A stretch of DNA of 64,000 bases from Ampullaceana balthica. Lineage: Eukaryota > Mollusca > Gastropoda > Lymnaeidae. Under the pieces are notes generated by a model, which saw only the letters and a program-made list of their open reading frames with translations, was not told the origin of the DNA and ran no database searches. Shown in pieces: positions 35,844 to 45,849 of this stretch. Location: NCBI GenBank assembly GCA_944989445.1, contig CALYLW010001088.1, positions 94,501 through 158,500 on the forward strand, read 5' to 3'. Every line of letters begins with the position of its first letter. Position 1 is the first letter of the stretch. The translations under genes and the position numbers were made by a program.

Positions 35844-38800
35844 ATATATATTTGTAGAATTTAAATAGCTTTTAAAAAAAATAAAAAAAATTGTGAAACA
35901 TTATAATTAGTTTTATTTCAAAATAGCATGAAATGAGTATCTCCTGAATGTGTTGTTCATAAATCTGAATTGGATGCAGCAGGACTAATATCGGAAGGAT
36001 CAGGAATTGTTTGACATCCTGTTCGCACCAGCCAATATTTCACTCAAATTGTGAAATATCAGGACATGAAATGTTGCGATAAAGCAAGAAGCTCATATTT
36101 CAACGTTTTACCTTCAAGATTCTTCCCTCCTCCAATCCCAATCATCCAAACAGTTGATGGACTCAAAGCTTCAGGAAGAGAAGATGCAGGTTCTCATTAA
36201 TTTCCTTCCTTGTTTGTAGCACAAATATCAAATTTGATGACATTATGCCAAGATCAACATGAGTTTTCAAAGTACAACCATACGATTACCAGCTTATTTG
36301 ATTGACTTTGCAAAGTATGTCACTTATATTTTGCCTCACAAATAATGTTGAAAAAACATACAGGACAATCAGAGGTCGGGCTCAGGAGCTGTTCAAGAAC
36401 CACTCAGATAAAACGCAAACATCCTTTGAGAATCGCTTCTAGAAGGCAAAGAGAACCTATGGCAGTTATTGCCAGAAGAGAAAATGCACATACAGAGGCT
36501 GTTGAGTGGCTAGATGAGGACGAGTTGATCTGTCTGCAATTATCCTTCCAGGAAACTATGATGGTGAAAGATTTAAGCCAGTTGTAACTATGGATGAACA
36601 CTTCACTTCACCGTTTGTAAGATGATGTCCAGTGAATATTTTTGAATGAAAAATAATTCATAGGACCATAATAAACAGATTCAATATAGCACAAGAGTTG
36701 GTCACATAATTTGTCAATCTAGTATTTTTTTAGTCAAATTGTTTTGTTTTCCTTTTTATTATTTAATCACTGGTTGAAGTCAAGTTTCGCTAATCTACTT
36801 CTTATCCTGTGTCAATAAAATGCATAATCGGAAAATTATCTAAAACTTGACCTCACCCATTGTAAATAAAAAGGGTAGCAGATAAATGATGTGTATTATA
36901 TAATTGTCAAGTCTAATTTTTGCAATTTTTGTTTTTAAATTCGATCTAGATTGAGTTACTGTTTCATTGATTAACTGTGACAACTGTTGACAATTAACTA
37001 TTCTACTATTAAAGTCATCTCATAATCTGATAGTTCTTTTAAGTGGGGGTGTACGGGATTTTGGCTCCAGCTCCGGCAAATCCGAAATCCGGCTATTTTT
37101 AAAAATCGGCTCGGCTTCGGCTCCGGCAGGTTTCACTTCATAATTCCGGCTGGCCGGTAGATCCCTAATTTATATATATATTCATAATGGCTCCGTCAAA
37201 TGCGGAATCCGGCCATTTTAACAAATCTGATTCCGACTCCAGCCAGATTTCAAAATTTTGAATCCGGTACATCCCTACTTTTAAGTGGAAATTTTATATT
37301 TTAATACAGTTTAATAGTGAAGTGTACTTTAAGTATTAAATTAAATATTTTAATTAGGTGTTAATTTTTAAAAAAATTTCGAAAGTGTGACGTACTTTAG
37401 GGGGGGGGGTCCCGAGATTTGTGACAGTTTGTGAATGGGGGGAGGGGAGGGGTCAAAAATGGTCAAATATAGCGTGACGTACTTTATGGATGGCCTCTAT
37501 TTTGTTTACCTTCAAAACAATTGTTAATGAACAAAACATATCTGTTTTCAATATATATAATTTGCTATGTATGTTTCGATGGTTCCTAATGCTATGTAAT
37601 CAGGCAATAACAGATCTTAGAAAGTGCACCGCTAAAAATAAAAGCCTTGAAACATAATTACTAATCTACTGCACCAAAAATAACTATTTTTAAACGTCCG
37701 CATAAAATTGTTCAATCTGGAAATGAGAATATATATACAAAAATGTTGTCATCAAGGGATTGTTGAATTGAAATAAATGAAAGTTTTGTATAATATTATT
37801 TTTTATTCTGATAACTCTGATTCAGAGGCGTCACTAGGGTTGGTGTCACCCGGGGCGGTAGCTCATGGTGTCACCCCTTCACGACTGAAGGGGCCGTCCA
37901 TAAATGACGTCACGCGAGGATGCCGATTTTTACCCCACCCTCCCCCAGCTTCATACTTATACCACCACCCCCTTTTCACGATATGACGTCACAAAGCTTT
38001 GACACCCCCCCCCCAAGCCGTATTTTCTAAATAAAAATTAGAATTTTGCTAATTATTTTTTGTCATTTAATTATGTATTTAGGGTAAGTCTGCACTCTGA
38101 TGTCGTAACACGCGTGAAGCCATTGAAAACGTCATTAAATAAACGGTAAACAATCAACTATTTAAGTGGAACTTTTATTTAAAGTTGCGCGTTTTTTTTT
38201 ATGTCACGTCACATTTTCTAACCCACCCCCTCGTCACACATCGTCACCGATGCGTGACCCCCACACCCTATTACGGATTAAAGAGGGTGCTGAACGGGCT
38301 AAAGCCAGGGGCCCCAATAATTTAAGGTACTCCAATTACTCCAAACTTATAATAGTGTATAATAAAGATGCAGGAAAATGTTTGTATGAATCCCTGAAAA
38401 TGCCTTGGACATTCATACGGCAATGCTGCAAATATGAGTAGGAAGTATAACGGAATCTAGGCTATTCCTCGTGAGAAGTGCAGTGTAGCTCATTATGTGC
38501 CGTGCACAGCTCATTCTATTAATTTGGTTGGGAAAAGTGAAGCTGGTTGTCCTGATGCAGTCAGATTTTTTGTCTTCTGCAAAATCTTTATACCCGGCTT
38601 GTTGCAAGTACTCAGCGTTTACAGGTACTTTAAAAACACATGAAATTGATACATGTTAACAAAGCCTTGTCTGACACAAGATCGTTAGCTTTACATGATG
38701 CATTAAGGTCTGTTAATAACTTATACCATGAGAATATCGCAGCACTGGAAGAATTATCAACAAACGAAAATCAGCCACGTGGCTGTCTACTTGAAGCAGA

Positions 38801-41800
38801 AGGATTTCTAAAGGAACTCTTTTTCAAACTGGAAGTCGCTATTTTACTTGAAATTTGAGAAACAATTTTAGAAAGGAAGTCTCTCATTGAGTATTTTAAA
38901 CGACAGCATTCTTAATTTGATTTCTATGAAGACAAAGGAAAGGACAAGTCCGTGGTAAAAAAAAAGAGTATGAACAATCTTCAATGCTATCAACAAAAGA
39001 AAAAAAAGGCGTCAGTTTGATAAAGGGACATCACCAAAACAATATTCTCCCCGAGACAAAAGTTTTAAGGTTAAGGTATTTCTGGTAATCATTGACAAAC
39101 TTTCTTGAGCCCTAAAACATCGGTTAGGCCCATATAAAGACATCCATGAGAAATTTGGCTTTCTTACAAACCTATCTAAGCTCAGCAATTTCGTCATCCG
39201 ATGGGCAGCAGCCAAGATAATGGAAGAATATTCAAGTGATTTCGAAGACTGCTTACTTTCAGAATTAGTCCAATTTTCAAAACTCTTTAAAAAAGTTATT
39301 GTCCAGGCTCAGGGTAAGGAAAAGGAAGTACCCCAATGCCAATTTCAAAACACGTGCACAGAGCTAAACATTTTGCTGCTTTTGAATGAGCTAAATTTCA
39401 CACAGCTCTTTACAAATGTACACATCGCACTTCTCATCTATCTCTCAATGATGACATCAAACTGCAACTGAGAGTCATCCTTTTCAAGGTTGAAAAGAAT
39501 ATAAAATGAGTTAGAATTTGCATGGGACAACAAAGACTGAATATGCTCTCTTTAATTCTAATGAGCATTGAGAAGGAACTTGTAAGCTTTCTTAGCTTTA
39601 CTGACTTGATTGATAACTTCGCCATGAGAAAAATTTGCAAACGAAAGTTGTAGGTTCAAATAATAATAATACATATTTTTCAATATTTTTTTTATTTCAA
39701 CTAGAGAAAACAATTCGTTACCCGTTACCCCATGAAAAAAAATATTTAAAAAAAAATAATTAAAATTACGAAATAACGGAACATTATTCTTTATGGGGGA
39801 GCGTTCGTAACCACGAAACAGCGTAAGTCGGGATGGGACTGTCGTAACCGGGGAACTAACTGTATATAAACATGCATATCACGCCTTTAATAAATATATA
39901 TATAACAAAATATTAACTCAAAGACATTGAATTCATAATTTTCGTCTAGAAAATACATCAAAAAAGAAAACCCAACTTTTTATTTATTTATTTTTTGGGT
40001 GGGGGGGGGGATAAAAATCTTATCCCCCCCACACCCCACTGTAGTGGGGGGAGTCGTGAGGTGGGATTCGTCCATGGTGTCGGTGTGTCAAAGCCCAAAT
40101 AGCTTTATATCTTTTAAAACATAAGACACTGCCTCTTTCATGTCCAGCCTTTTTTAAAGATCTCTCAGCTTTTACGTTTCTTTTCTTTTTTTCCTAAATT
40201 GTTTTAATGTTGTTTGTGTGTTGGGACTGTTTTATTATTGCAAGTTAACTGATATTTTTTTAATAAAAAGTTTTCGCGTTTAACGTATTTCTTTGTATTT
40301 GTTCATTTTTTTCTAGATGAAAAAAATGTGTCTTCATTTTTTTTTCTGACATAAAATCGTACACAGTAAAATTTTATGCTCGAGTGTCACCCCCCTGATG
40401 GGTGTCACCCGGGGCGGCCCGCCCCCCTCGACCCCCCCCTAGTGACGCCACTGCTCTGATTTCAAAATTAATTGATTTCAGCTGATATAAATTTATTTTG
40501 ATTACATCCATCATTTTTGAAGGGTAATATACATTATACACTAGTATTATAAGAATTATCGAAGAAAAAAAATGTATGCTTTGCCTACATTCTCATTCAA
40601 ATGACATGCTAAACTAACTGTATTAATTATAAGATACTACATTCTGAAAACGTTTTGCCATACGTGTTCCTAGAGTAGTCTATGGTCAGACCAGCTGGCA
40701 TTATTAACCCGCCAACGAGATGCATCCGATCATTCCCATCAAGGCCAGCCTTTTGAATGCTGGGGATTCCCACATCATCCTCATCTGTCCAGTAGATGAA
40801 CCTGTCAATGGATGATAACAATTAAAGAATTATGTTGGTTGTAATTGATTGTGTATTTCTTAAAGAGGTTTCGAAATTTGAAATCATGTTATCATTAAAA
40901 ATTGCAATTCTAAAAAATATAAAAATGGTGACACGAACATAAATTAGTTTTTAAAAAATGATTAAATTGATTATCAACAAAAGACTAAATCGCCTATTGG
41001 GCCGTCCATAAATGACGTCACGCACCTAGGTGGGGGGAGGGGGGTCACACTTTTGTGACGATGCGTGACGAGGGGGAGGGAGGGGGTTGAAGAAATGTGA
41101 CGTCACATCAAAAGGGTAACTTGAAATAAAACTTCCACTGAAATATTTGGTCGTTTACAATTTATTTAATGACTTTTTAAAAAAAAATCAGTGCTTCTCA
41201 ATGTGCCAGTCGGTAGGCCATCCGACGCTGGTTGGCGTAAGCTATCAAGACACGAAAATTAAATCTAATAATAATCCTTAAGTTTGAGAATCCACAAGAT
41301 AACATATGAAATTGTTACACTGCGTCGTTTGATGTTGACATCAAAGCATTTGTGATGTAACCGCAGCTCCGTTTGGTTCTCTCGAACTTTTTTGCACATT
41401 ACCCCAAAATATACAAGTTTATGTGTGCGTTACCCCCCACCCCCAGACTCTAGGTCCTGCTCACATCACTCGGGGATTTGGGGGAGCGTCGTTAGCCACC
41501 CCCCCCCCGCCCCCGAAAATGCTACTGGTGAGTTTTACATGCATGACAAGTGTCTAAAAATGATCTGAATAGGATTATGTGTAGATATTTTAAGTCAAAA
41601 CGACACGGAATATCCTTTTTCTTTAAAAGGGGAAAAAAAGGGGGGGGGGAGGGAATCTATTTGATAGAGTTAAAAACGTTTTAGGTTTGATATAATTGTT
41701 TGATGTGTTTTTGGTCAAACGCCCCTGTCCATTTTAGTCTTCTAGATCAGTGCTTCTCAAAGTGGTGGTCCGCGGACCGGTGCCGGTCCGTGGACCATCC

Positions 41801-44446
41801 GCTGCCGGTCCACAGATGTTCTCAAAAAAAGGACAGAAAAAATTGTCAGTGCAGGGAAAACAATGCACCGGTCCCTGGTGCAATGGAAAAAATTCCTGCC
41901 GGTCCGCCATACTAAAACTAAAACGTTTAAGAAGCACTGTTCTAGATATAATGGTAAATGAGCCCATTTAAAATTAGTCAAGTATTCATTAACTTTATTG
42001 AATGCATCAAATTCTTGACATCGCAATTCGAGAGGAGCGCAAAACAACTTTTCTTCTTAGCTCAGTTTTTTAGGCATTAATTTTAAATATCACAGAAATG
42101 ATACGTGATACAGACAAGTCATGTGGATTTAGATTATTGTCACTCGTGTCAATATAAATGAAAGTAGGGTAGATTAAGGTGTCTTCGTATAGTACGTAGA
42201 TAAGAAATCTACATAGTTGCCTAATTTTTAAAAATGCATTTTCTGGAAGGAACCGGATCAATAATGGACATATGTTCCAAGCTTACACGTGCACATGACG
42301 TACTTTAATATATCTAGTTGATAGTAATGGATGTTATATGTCCCAAATGAGTCTGCATTACCCCCAAAGAATTCCCTTTATGACCCCAGATCCCCTGCTC
42401 GTTACTGGTGGCTAAAAACTTGTGAATGCTACATCACTTGCCCCATAGTCCGTCATGTACTGGAAAGGGGGTCATTTTTCAATACTTAAATGACAATAAA
42501 AGTGATCTGAAACATACTTATTTTCAAAGTTTTTTTTTGTTTTGTTTTTTTAGGGGGGGGGTCAAAGATTTGTGACGTATTTTTAGAGGGGGGGTCTAAG
42601 TTTTTGTGACGACGCGTGACGAGGGGGAGGGAGGGGGTCAAAATCGGAAAAAATCGCGTGACGTCATTTATGGACGGCCCCTATCGGTTAACATCATCAC
42701 TATACAAATTTAAATTATTTTAATAATTTAATACCATAATTAATTATATTTTTTAATTTGAATAATTGTTTTATTAATTAATTCAACTAAATAACTAAAC
42801 ACAATAACGGAATTAATTACATTTTACCTGCGCCATTGCAAACACGGACAGTCACGAATTTGAATTTATAAATATATTTTTAAAAATAAATTTGATCACA
42901 GATTTCAAAATAGCCATAATTAGACAATTAAATGCATTATTAAAATTTTAAAATCTTAATTATTTTTTTTAAAGGATAATCTCATTTAAACTAAGCTCTT
43001 TTTTTCAGCATTCCTTTTAAAAATATACCACATATAGCCATCATCCATAGGTAAATGGGTGTCAAAGGAGGTAATATTCACTCACTTTTCATTTTATATA
43101 CAGTGCTTCCATCTGTATAAATCCATTATCAAAGAATAAACTGTAACTTGTCACTTGATATGTTTCTAAATCTATACATAACAAATTTCTTTTTCAAAAT
43201 TAAATAAAAGTACAAGCGGTAATGGAAATGGTGTAATAAGTTTATCCTTGTAGAACCTATTTATTGGAGTAGGCTAAGTTGGCAAGAAAAAAATAAAAGT
43301 TTAGATTTTAAAAAAGCGCACCCTCTGATTGGATCAACAGCTATTGCACTTGGAGCCACCAACCCCTGGCCAATTATTGTTGTTATAACTCCCCGATTCG
43401 GAACACCAGACTTGGAACTTCCATCGCTCTTCTGTTGGTGGCAAAAGTTACCATCACACAGATGACCTATATCAAGCCGAAATATGGCCTTGTGTGAAGG
43501 ATCTCCCCAAAACAAGGATTTTCTAATCCAATCATAAGCAAGTTCTGTGAACAATGACATATTGGGTAGTTTTATAAATTTAAAACAAATGTAAATTTTT
43601 GTATTATATTAAATGTTTGAGGAGTTAAATAATTTCGAGTTATAGAATGCAAGTGATCTAATTTTAATATTAAAACTTAGGTTCACAAAGGCCAACTGTA
43701 TTCTCTAAAATTTAATCAGTCATATTTAAGTTGATGGGCACATAGTAAATGTTTATAACTTCTGTCAAAAATATTAAACAGACTCTTACAAAATGTTTAC
43801 ATGACAATTTACGTATATTTCTAAAGGTTCATCACCATTTCACCAATTTAGTTAAATAACCAAATAACAGTTGCAGGTCATTTATTTCCATTCTATGTAT
43901 AAATATTCAGTTCGCAAAGTGTTGATTTATACAAGTTATATTAGTTACTTGTAACTTTGTTGGAAACTCCCTGAAAAATTATTTGGGTTCTGTTAAAATT
44001 GTCTGCAACATCTGAGATAACCTGCATCAAAAAGATTTTTTTTAATGAAAAAGATTTAATTAACATATATTTCTTTCTAATGATAATAAGAAGCGAATGA
44101 CAAAAGTAAACAAAAAAAGTGACATTGAGTCCATTATTAATTAAATTGTAAATTATCATATAAATATTAATACTGAATTACAATAGACAGAAATGATAGT
44201 ATTTAATATATTTCAAATTGTTATTACACTATTAAAAAAAGCTTTAAAGGATCGTGCTATTTATTTTAATCATAATTTAATCAATCTACATCTTCATTTT
44301 ATACCTCTAACTTTAAATGACTTTTTTTCTCTTACCAAAACATTAGAATTCTTTCGATCAATTACAAAATAAGCTTGCTTTCTATAATCAAAAGTAATTG
44401 TAACCCATTGGCTGGAGAGAACAGACGAACGGGCAATATCTTCACT
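23643..44446 (-). CDS. Secreted YWTD-propeller/EGF/sushi/Gly-rich protein (23 exons seen, 5' incomplete)
   Basis: Exons (right-left edges): 44446-44336, 44021-43949, 43544-43322, 40801-40664, 34831-34702, 34045-33907, 33799-33564, 33099-33006, 32226-32073, 31910-31767, 31625-31505, 31345-31189, 30790-30568, 29779-29631, 29260-29167, 28836-28677, 28339-28182, 28013-27812, 26855-26770, 26397-26233, 25311-25123, 24597-24352, 24178-23643. All joins keep phase except one extra base in exon 30790-30568. About 1308 residues are visible. LDLR class B blades fill about 1-575 (KSLFWGDPSHKAIF, FIYWTDEDD, LYWMERL, LYWADRGF, MFWSDTPLDRF, LYWSDGP). An EGF-like module is at about 616-647. Further blades run to about 900 (IYWADPIDKIIY, IIWADSEHHSIF). 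A sushi/CCP module with four Cys and a Trp is at about 986-1048. A glycine-rich C-terminal domain is at about 1080-1290 (QFVVPRDVF, VVVIGGGGGG, a nine-Gly run). No membrane segment is visible. An extracellular adhesion or ligand-binding role is inferred; no orthologue is recognised. The N terminus and signal peptide are not located. Confidence 0.85.
30659..30667 (-). other. One-base homopolymer frameshift in the EGF exon
   Basis: In exon 30790-30568 the frame entering from upstream (DPCSHDEFEGF, then a basic SRSKRRIQNKKRKGKR stretch) runs into nine A in a row, about 30659-30667. The EGF-like module (CSQLCLQSRIEFQCAC, GDCIKG) lies in the next frame, and the downstream junction phase also needs that frame. 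Eight A would make the exon consistent. It may be an assembly or sequencing error in a homopolymer, or a real lesion. Confidence 0.75.
32424..32640. repeat. Intronic inverted repeat (MITE-like) with 33-bp arms
   Basis: The left arm 32424-32456 starts GCACATAAAAGCGT. The right arm 32608-32640 is its reverse complement with 3 mismatches in 33. The loop is about 150 bp. It lies in a YWTD-gene intron. The target duplication is unclear. It could be a short MITE, or the transcript could fold into a hairpin. Confidence 0.75.
34832..35642. other. Start of 5.8-kb TE-rich intron of the YWTD gene
   Basis: Intron sequence before the first transposon. Around 35017-35125, GGGGGCTTTCCATAATGTAT and later CATACATTATGTCACATA look like a decayed relative of the GGGGCCGTCC family, without clear edges. 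Otherwise AT-rich with no signal. Confidence 0.35.
35769..35852. repeat. (AT)n microsatellite
   Basis: About 80 bp of nearly uninterrupted AT dinucleotides inside the GGGGCCGTCC element. Likely length-polymorphic. Confidence 0.95.
36209..36587 (+). pseudogene. Decayed C2H2-like ORF of the GGGGCCGTCC element
   Basis: Broken plus-strand frames upstream of an ORF at 36345-36587 read NLMTLCQDQHEFSKYNHTIT, then CKVCHLYFASQIMLKKHTG, a plausible C2H2 finger (C-x2-C ... H). A basic segment follows (RKHPLRIASRRQRE), then an acidic end EAVEWLDEDE. One or two stops interrupt it. It is probably the element's own protein, but I recognise no transposase catalytic motif. Confidence 0.4.
37044..37277. mobile_element. 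hAT-type MITE nested in the GGGGCCGTCC element
   Basis: Perfect 8-bp duplication CTTTTAAG at 37036-37043 and 37278-37285. The left end TGGGGGTGTACGGGATT and the right end (reverse complement TAGGGATGTACCGGATT) are TIRs. The body repeats a GGCTCCGGCAAATCCG-like motif several times. 234 bp, no coding capacity. Confidence 0.8.
37548..37822 (+). mobile_element. Helitron-like element, copy 3, left part
   Basis: Matches the copy at 18856-19162 (ATAATTTGC start, ACTGCACCAAAAATAACT, AACGTCCGCATAAAATTGTT, AATAAATGAAAGTT). It is cut at 37822 by the hAT at 37823-40453 and resumes at 40462. Confidence 0.65.
37890..38272 (+). mobile_element. GGGGCCGTCC element fragment nested in the hAT
   Basis: Left end GGGGCCGTCCATAAATGACG at 37890. 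The interior up to about 38272 is the reverse complement of the subterminal region of 20717-20975 (TTTAAGTGGAACTTTTATTT, GTCACACATCGTCACCGATG). The right TIR is eroded. Directly right (38273-38360) is a scrap related to the MITE at 48879-49035 (TACGGATTAAAG, CTAAAGCCAGGGGCCCC). Confidence 0.6.
38640..39652 (+). pseudogene. ZMYM1-like hAT transposase, broken
   Basis: Plus-strand frames in order: LSDTRSLALHDALRSVNNLY and NENQPRG, then LLEAEGFLKELFFKLEVAIL and ETILER; after several frame breaks SSDFEDCLLSELVQF, QAQGKEKEVP, and FTNVHIALLIYLSMM, SSFSRLKRI, FANESCRFK. The last blocks are the hAT C-terminal dimerisation motif (FPNVHIALRI ... ERSFSRLK in the family style). Many stops and shifts are present, so it is not functional. 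Confidence 0.75.
39730..39860 (-). mobile_element. mariner-type MITE fragment
   Basis: Read on the minus strand it begins TACAGTTAGTTCCCCGGTTA and continues CCCGACTTACGCTGTTTCGT, matching the MITE at 2839-3158. Only one terminus is clear. It is nested in the hAT at 37823-40453. Confidence 0.6.
40462..40548 (+). mobile_element. Helitron-like element, copy 3, right part
   Basis: Continues the match broken at 37822: AATTGATTTCAGCTGATATA, then a decayed hairpin (CCATCATTTTTGAAGG) and CTAG near 40540. The join across the hAT restores collinearity with the copy at 18856-19162. Confidence 0.65.
40998..42681 (+). mobile_element. GGGGCCGTCC TIR element (1684 bp) with TAT duplication
   Basis: TAT at 40995-40997 and 42682-42684. 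The left end TGGGCCGTCCATAAATGACG is mirrored by CGTCATTTATGGACGGCCCC at the right. TGACGTCA palindromes occur at both ends and internally. It lies in the intron 43322-40801 of the YWTD gene and has no recognisable transposase. It contains the MITE at 41748-41939. Confidence 0.8.
41748..41939. mobile_element. hAT MITE with perfect 8-bp TSD
   Basis: TTCTAGAT at 41740-41747 and 41940-41947. Ends: CAGTGCTTCTCAAAGTGG at the left, and in reverse complement CAGTGCTTCTTAAACG at the right. The 192-bp body has repeated CGGTCC motifs. It inserted into the element at 40998-42681. Its terminus resembles that of the Buster-like hAT at 50747. Confidence 0.9.
42682..43321. other. AT-rich intron remainder, nothing recognised
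   Basis: Intron of the YWTD gene between the TE and the next upstream exon. Poly-T/poly-A runs only. Confidence 0.4.
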
Positions 44447-45460
44447 CTGAAATTTGAATTATTTCCCACTATTAAATTAACAAAGAAAAAGAAGATGAAA
44501 AAAAAACACTTTTAATTCTCTTTTAAATCTTTTTATTTATTTTTGTTTTAAATAATTGTTCATACACTTTCAATGTTCACTATAACAATCAGCATTATAT
44601 GAAATAATAGTAACATATTTTTAAAAGTTTTTTTTAATAATACTTTCTTTTAAGGACGCACTAAAATGGTTAAACTTTCTTAAAATTCATTAGGTAACGA
44701 AAAATAAAGATAAAGACCTTGCAGAAATGTAAACTGTAAATGAACACTATATTTATACGTACGTAGACGAAATTTCAATAAATTTCCTCGAGCCACCCCC
44801 CCCCCAACGTTACGTTCTAGTTCTAATATAATTTGTATGAACACACTAGACAGGCTAACACTCAAAACCAACCAGAATATATATAAGTTTAATACATATA
44901 TCTCTATAACTATAACGTGCGTCTTCTCACTACAACATCAATTGTGCAACTGTACTGTATATTGTATCTCGACTGCCTAACCGTCACTGCGTCACATCCC
45001 CTAACGTCCCGTCATAATAAAAGTGCGTTCAATATAAACAGCACCGTGCGCCAAACGAGCATAAACATCGCGGACATGCCCTTGTACCAGTGGCAACAGA
45101 TGATCGTTCTGAACGTGCGAACTGTAATCACCGCGCCGAGGGGCAGCATCACTCCAGAGGCGTCTACGGCCTTCAATAGCAACAAAATAATATGGAGGAC
45201 AAAAAACGGGGAGACTTGAGTATTTCTCCTAGAAGGGAGAACTCGTCTGCACTGGCTGAGAGATCGCGTGATACTGAAGAGCGCGCGGAAACCTGTGACC
45301 CCTCGTATGTGCCTATTGTAATAAACTGACAGTTGCAGGATCTCAGATTTCTAAAGCTTTTGAAAAGAAGAATCAAGCAAGTTCAAAAATAATAATACAG
45401 TTTATTTTTTTTATTTTTTTGGTGATGTTTAAAAAAGCAGTTTTCAGCTTTGTGAACGTC
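44447..45460 (-). other. Presumed 5' region of the YWTD gene, first exon(s) not resolved
   Basis: The exon at 44446 begins in phase 0 with an acceptor, so at least one upstream exon with the start codon and signal peptide is missing. The 44900-45340 part is unusually CpG-containing for this window and open on both strands. On the minus strand one frame reads SPFFVLHIILLLLKAVDASG, which is signal-peptide-like, but it has no in-frame ATG nearby. It may be the promoter or first exon. I could not find a donor/phase combination that joins cleanly to 44446. Confidence 0.3.
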
Positions 45461-45464
45461 ACCG

Positions 45465-45482
45465 TACGGTATCGTTATACCG
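45465..45482. repeat. Small perfect hairpin
   Basis: ACGGTATCGTTATACCGT: a 7-bp perfect stem with a 4-base loop, overlapping a CCGTACGG palindrome just to the left. Function unknown, possibly chance. Confidence 0.5.
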
Positions 45483-45609
45483 TTGGCCATACGCTTGACG
45501 CCACAACAATAAATTATGTCAGAGCAGTGTAGTAAGAATTTGAATAATTGCAACATTCTCCTTGACACATTGACAGTAGGCCTTTCACCCAATGTCAATG
45601 TTTCGAAAT

Positions 45610-45849
45610 GTTATCTTATCTATACAGACGCTCCTTCTATGCAGAAGATAATTGCGTCCACAGACCTTGACAGATGATCTGTTGGCAAGTGATGCAGCGT
45701 TCACAGGCCACGGCTTTGTGGTTCCACGCATTACCCAGAGCCGCCTAACTAGTGTTAGGTACCCATTCGGAGCTGGGTTACTCAGGGACGCCCTAGGCCC
45801 CGGGGACAAATCCTTGCCTTCACATGGATTCGAACCCGTGACCATCGGT
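45610..45849 (-). mobile_element. tRNA-derived SINE, copy 2 (5'-truncated)
   Basis: On the minus strand it runs from the box-B part of the tRNA head (GGTTCGAATCC-type) through the body to the GGAGCGTCTGTATAGATAA tail. Box A is missing. Confidence 0.85.

Larger units (their letters stand above)
35643..37497 (+). mobile_element. GGGGCCGTCC TIR element (1855 bp) with TAT duplication
   Basis: The left end TAT|GGGGCCGTCCATAAAG and the right end CTTTATGGATGGCCTC|TAT give TIRs and a 3-bp TAT duplication. Poly-G tracts and GTGACG motifs lie inside both ends. It contains an (AT)n microsatellite, a decayed ORF with a C2H2-like motif and a nested hAT MITE at 37044. The 3-bp duplication is compatible with PIF/Harbinger or Zator, but I do not assign a superfamily. 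It lies in the 40664-34831 intron of the YWTD gene. Confidence 0.75.
37823..40453 (+). mobile_element. hAT transposon (2631 bp, ZMYM1-like) with perfect 8-bp TSD
   Basis: Duplication CTCTGATT at 37815-37822 and 40454-40461. TIRs: CAGAGGCGTCACTAGGG at the left, and in reverse complement CAGTGGCGTCACTAGGG at the right, followed by GGTGTCACC/GGGGCGG blocks. It carries a broken ZMYM1/DUF4371-type transposase and two or three nested fragments. It inserted into a Helitron-like element, and the two halves of that element flank it exactly. The 198-bp MITE at 46848-47045 is its deletion derivative. Confidence 0.9.

Noticed and set aside
36345..36587. Host zinc-finger gene
   Set aside because: The ORF lies inside a TIR element with TAT duplications and has broken flanking frames, so it belongs to the transposon.
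44917..45219. 100-codon plus-strand ORF upstream of the YWTD gene
   Set aside because: It opens with GTG, not ATG, has no recognisable domain, and the opposite strand is equally open; more likely promoter/first-exon DNA of the minus-strand gene.
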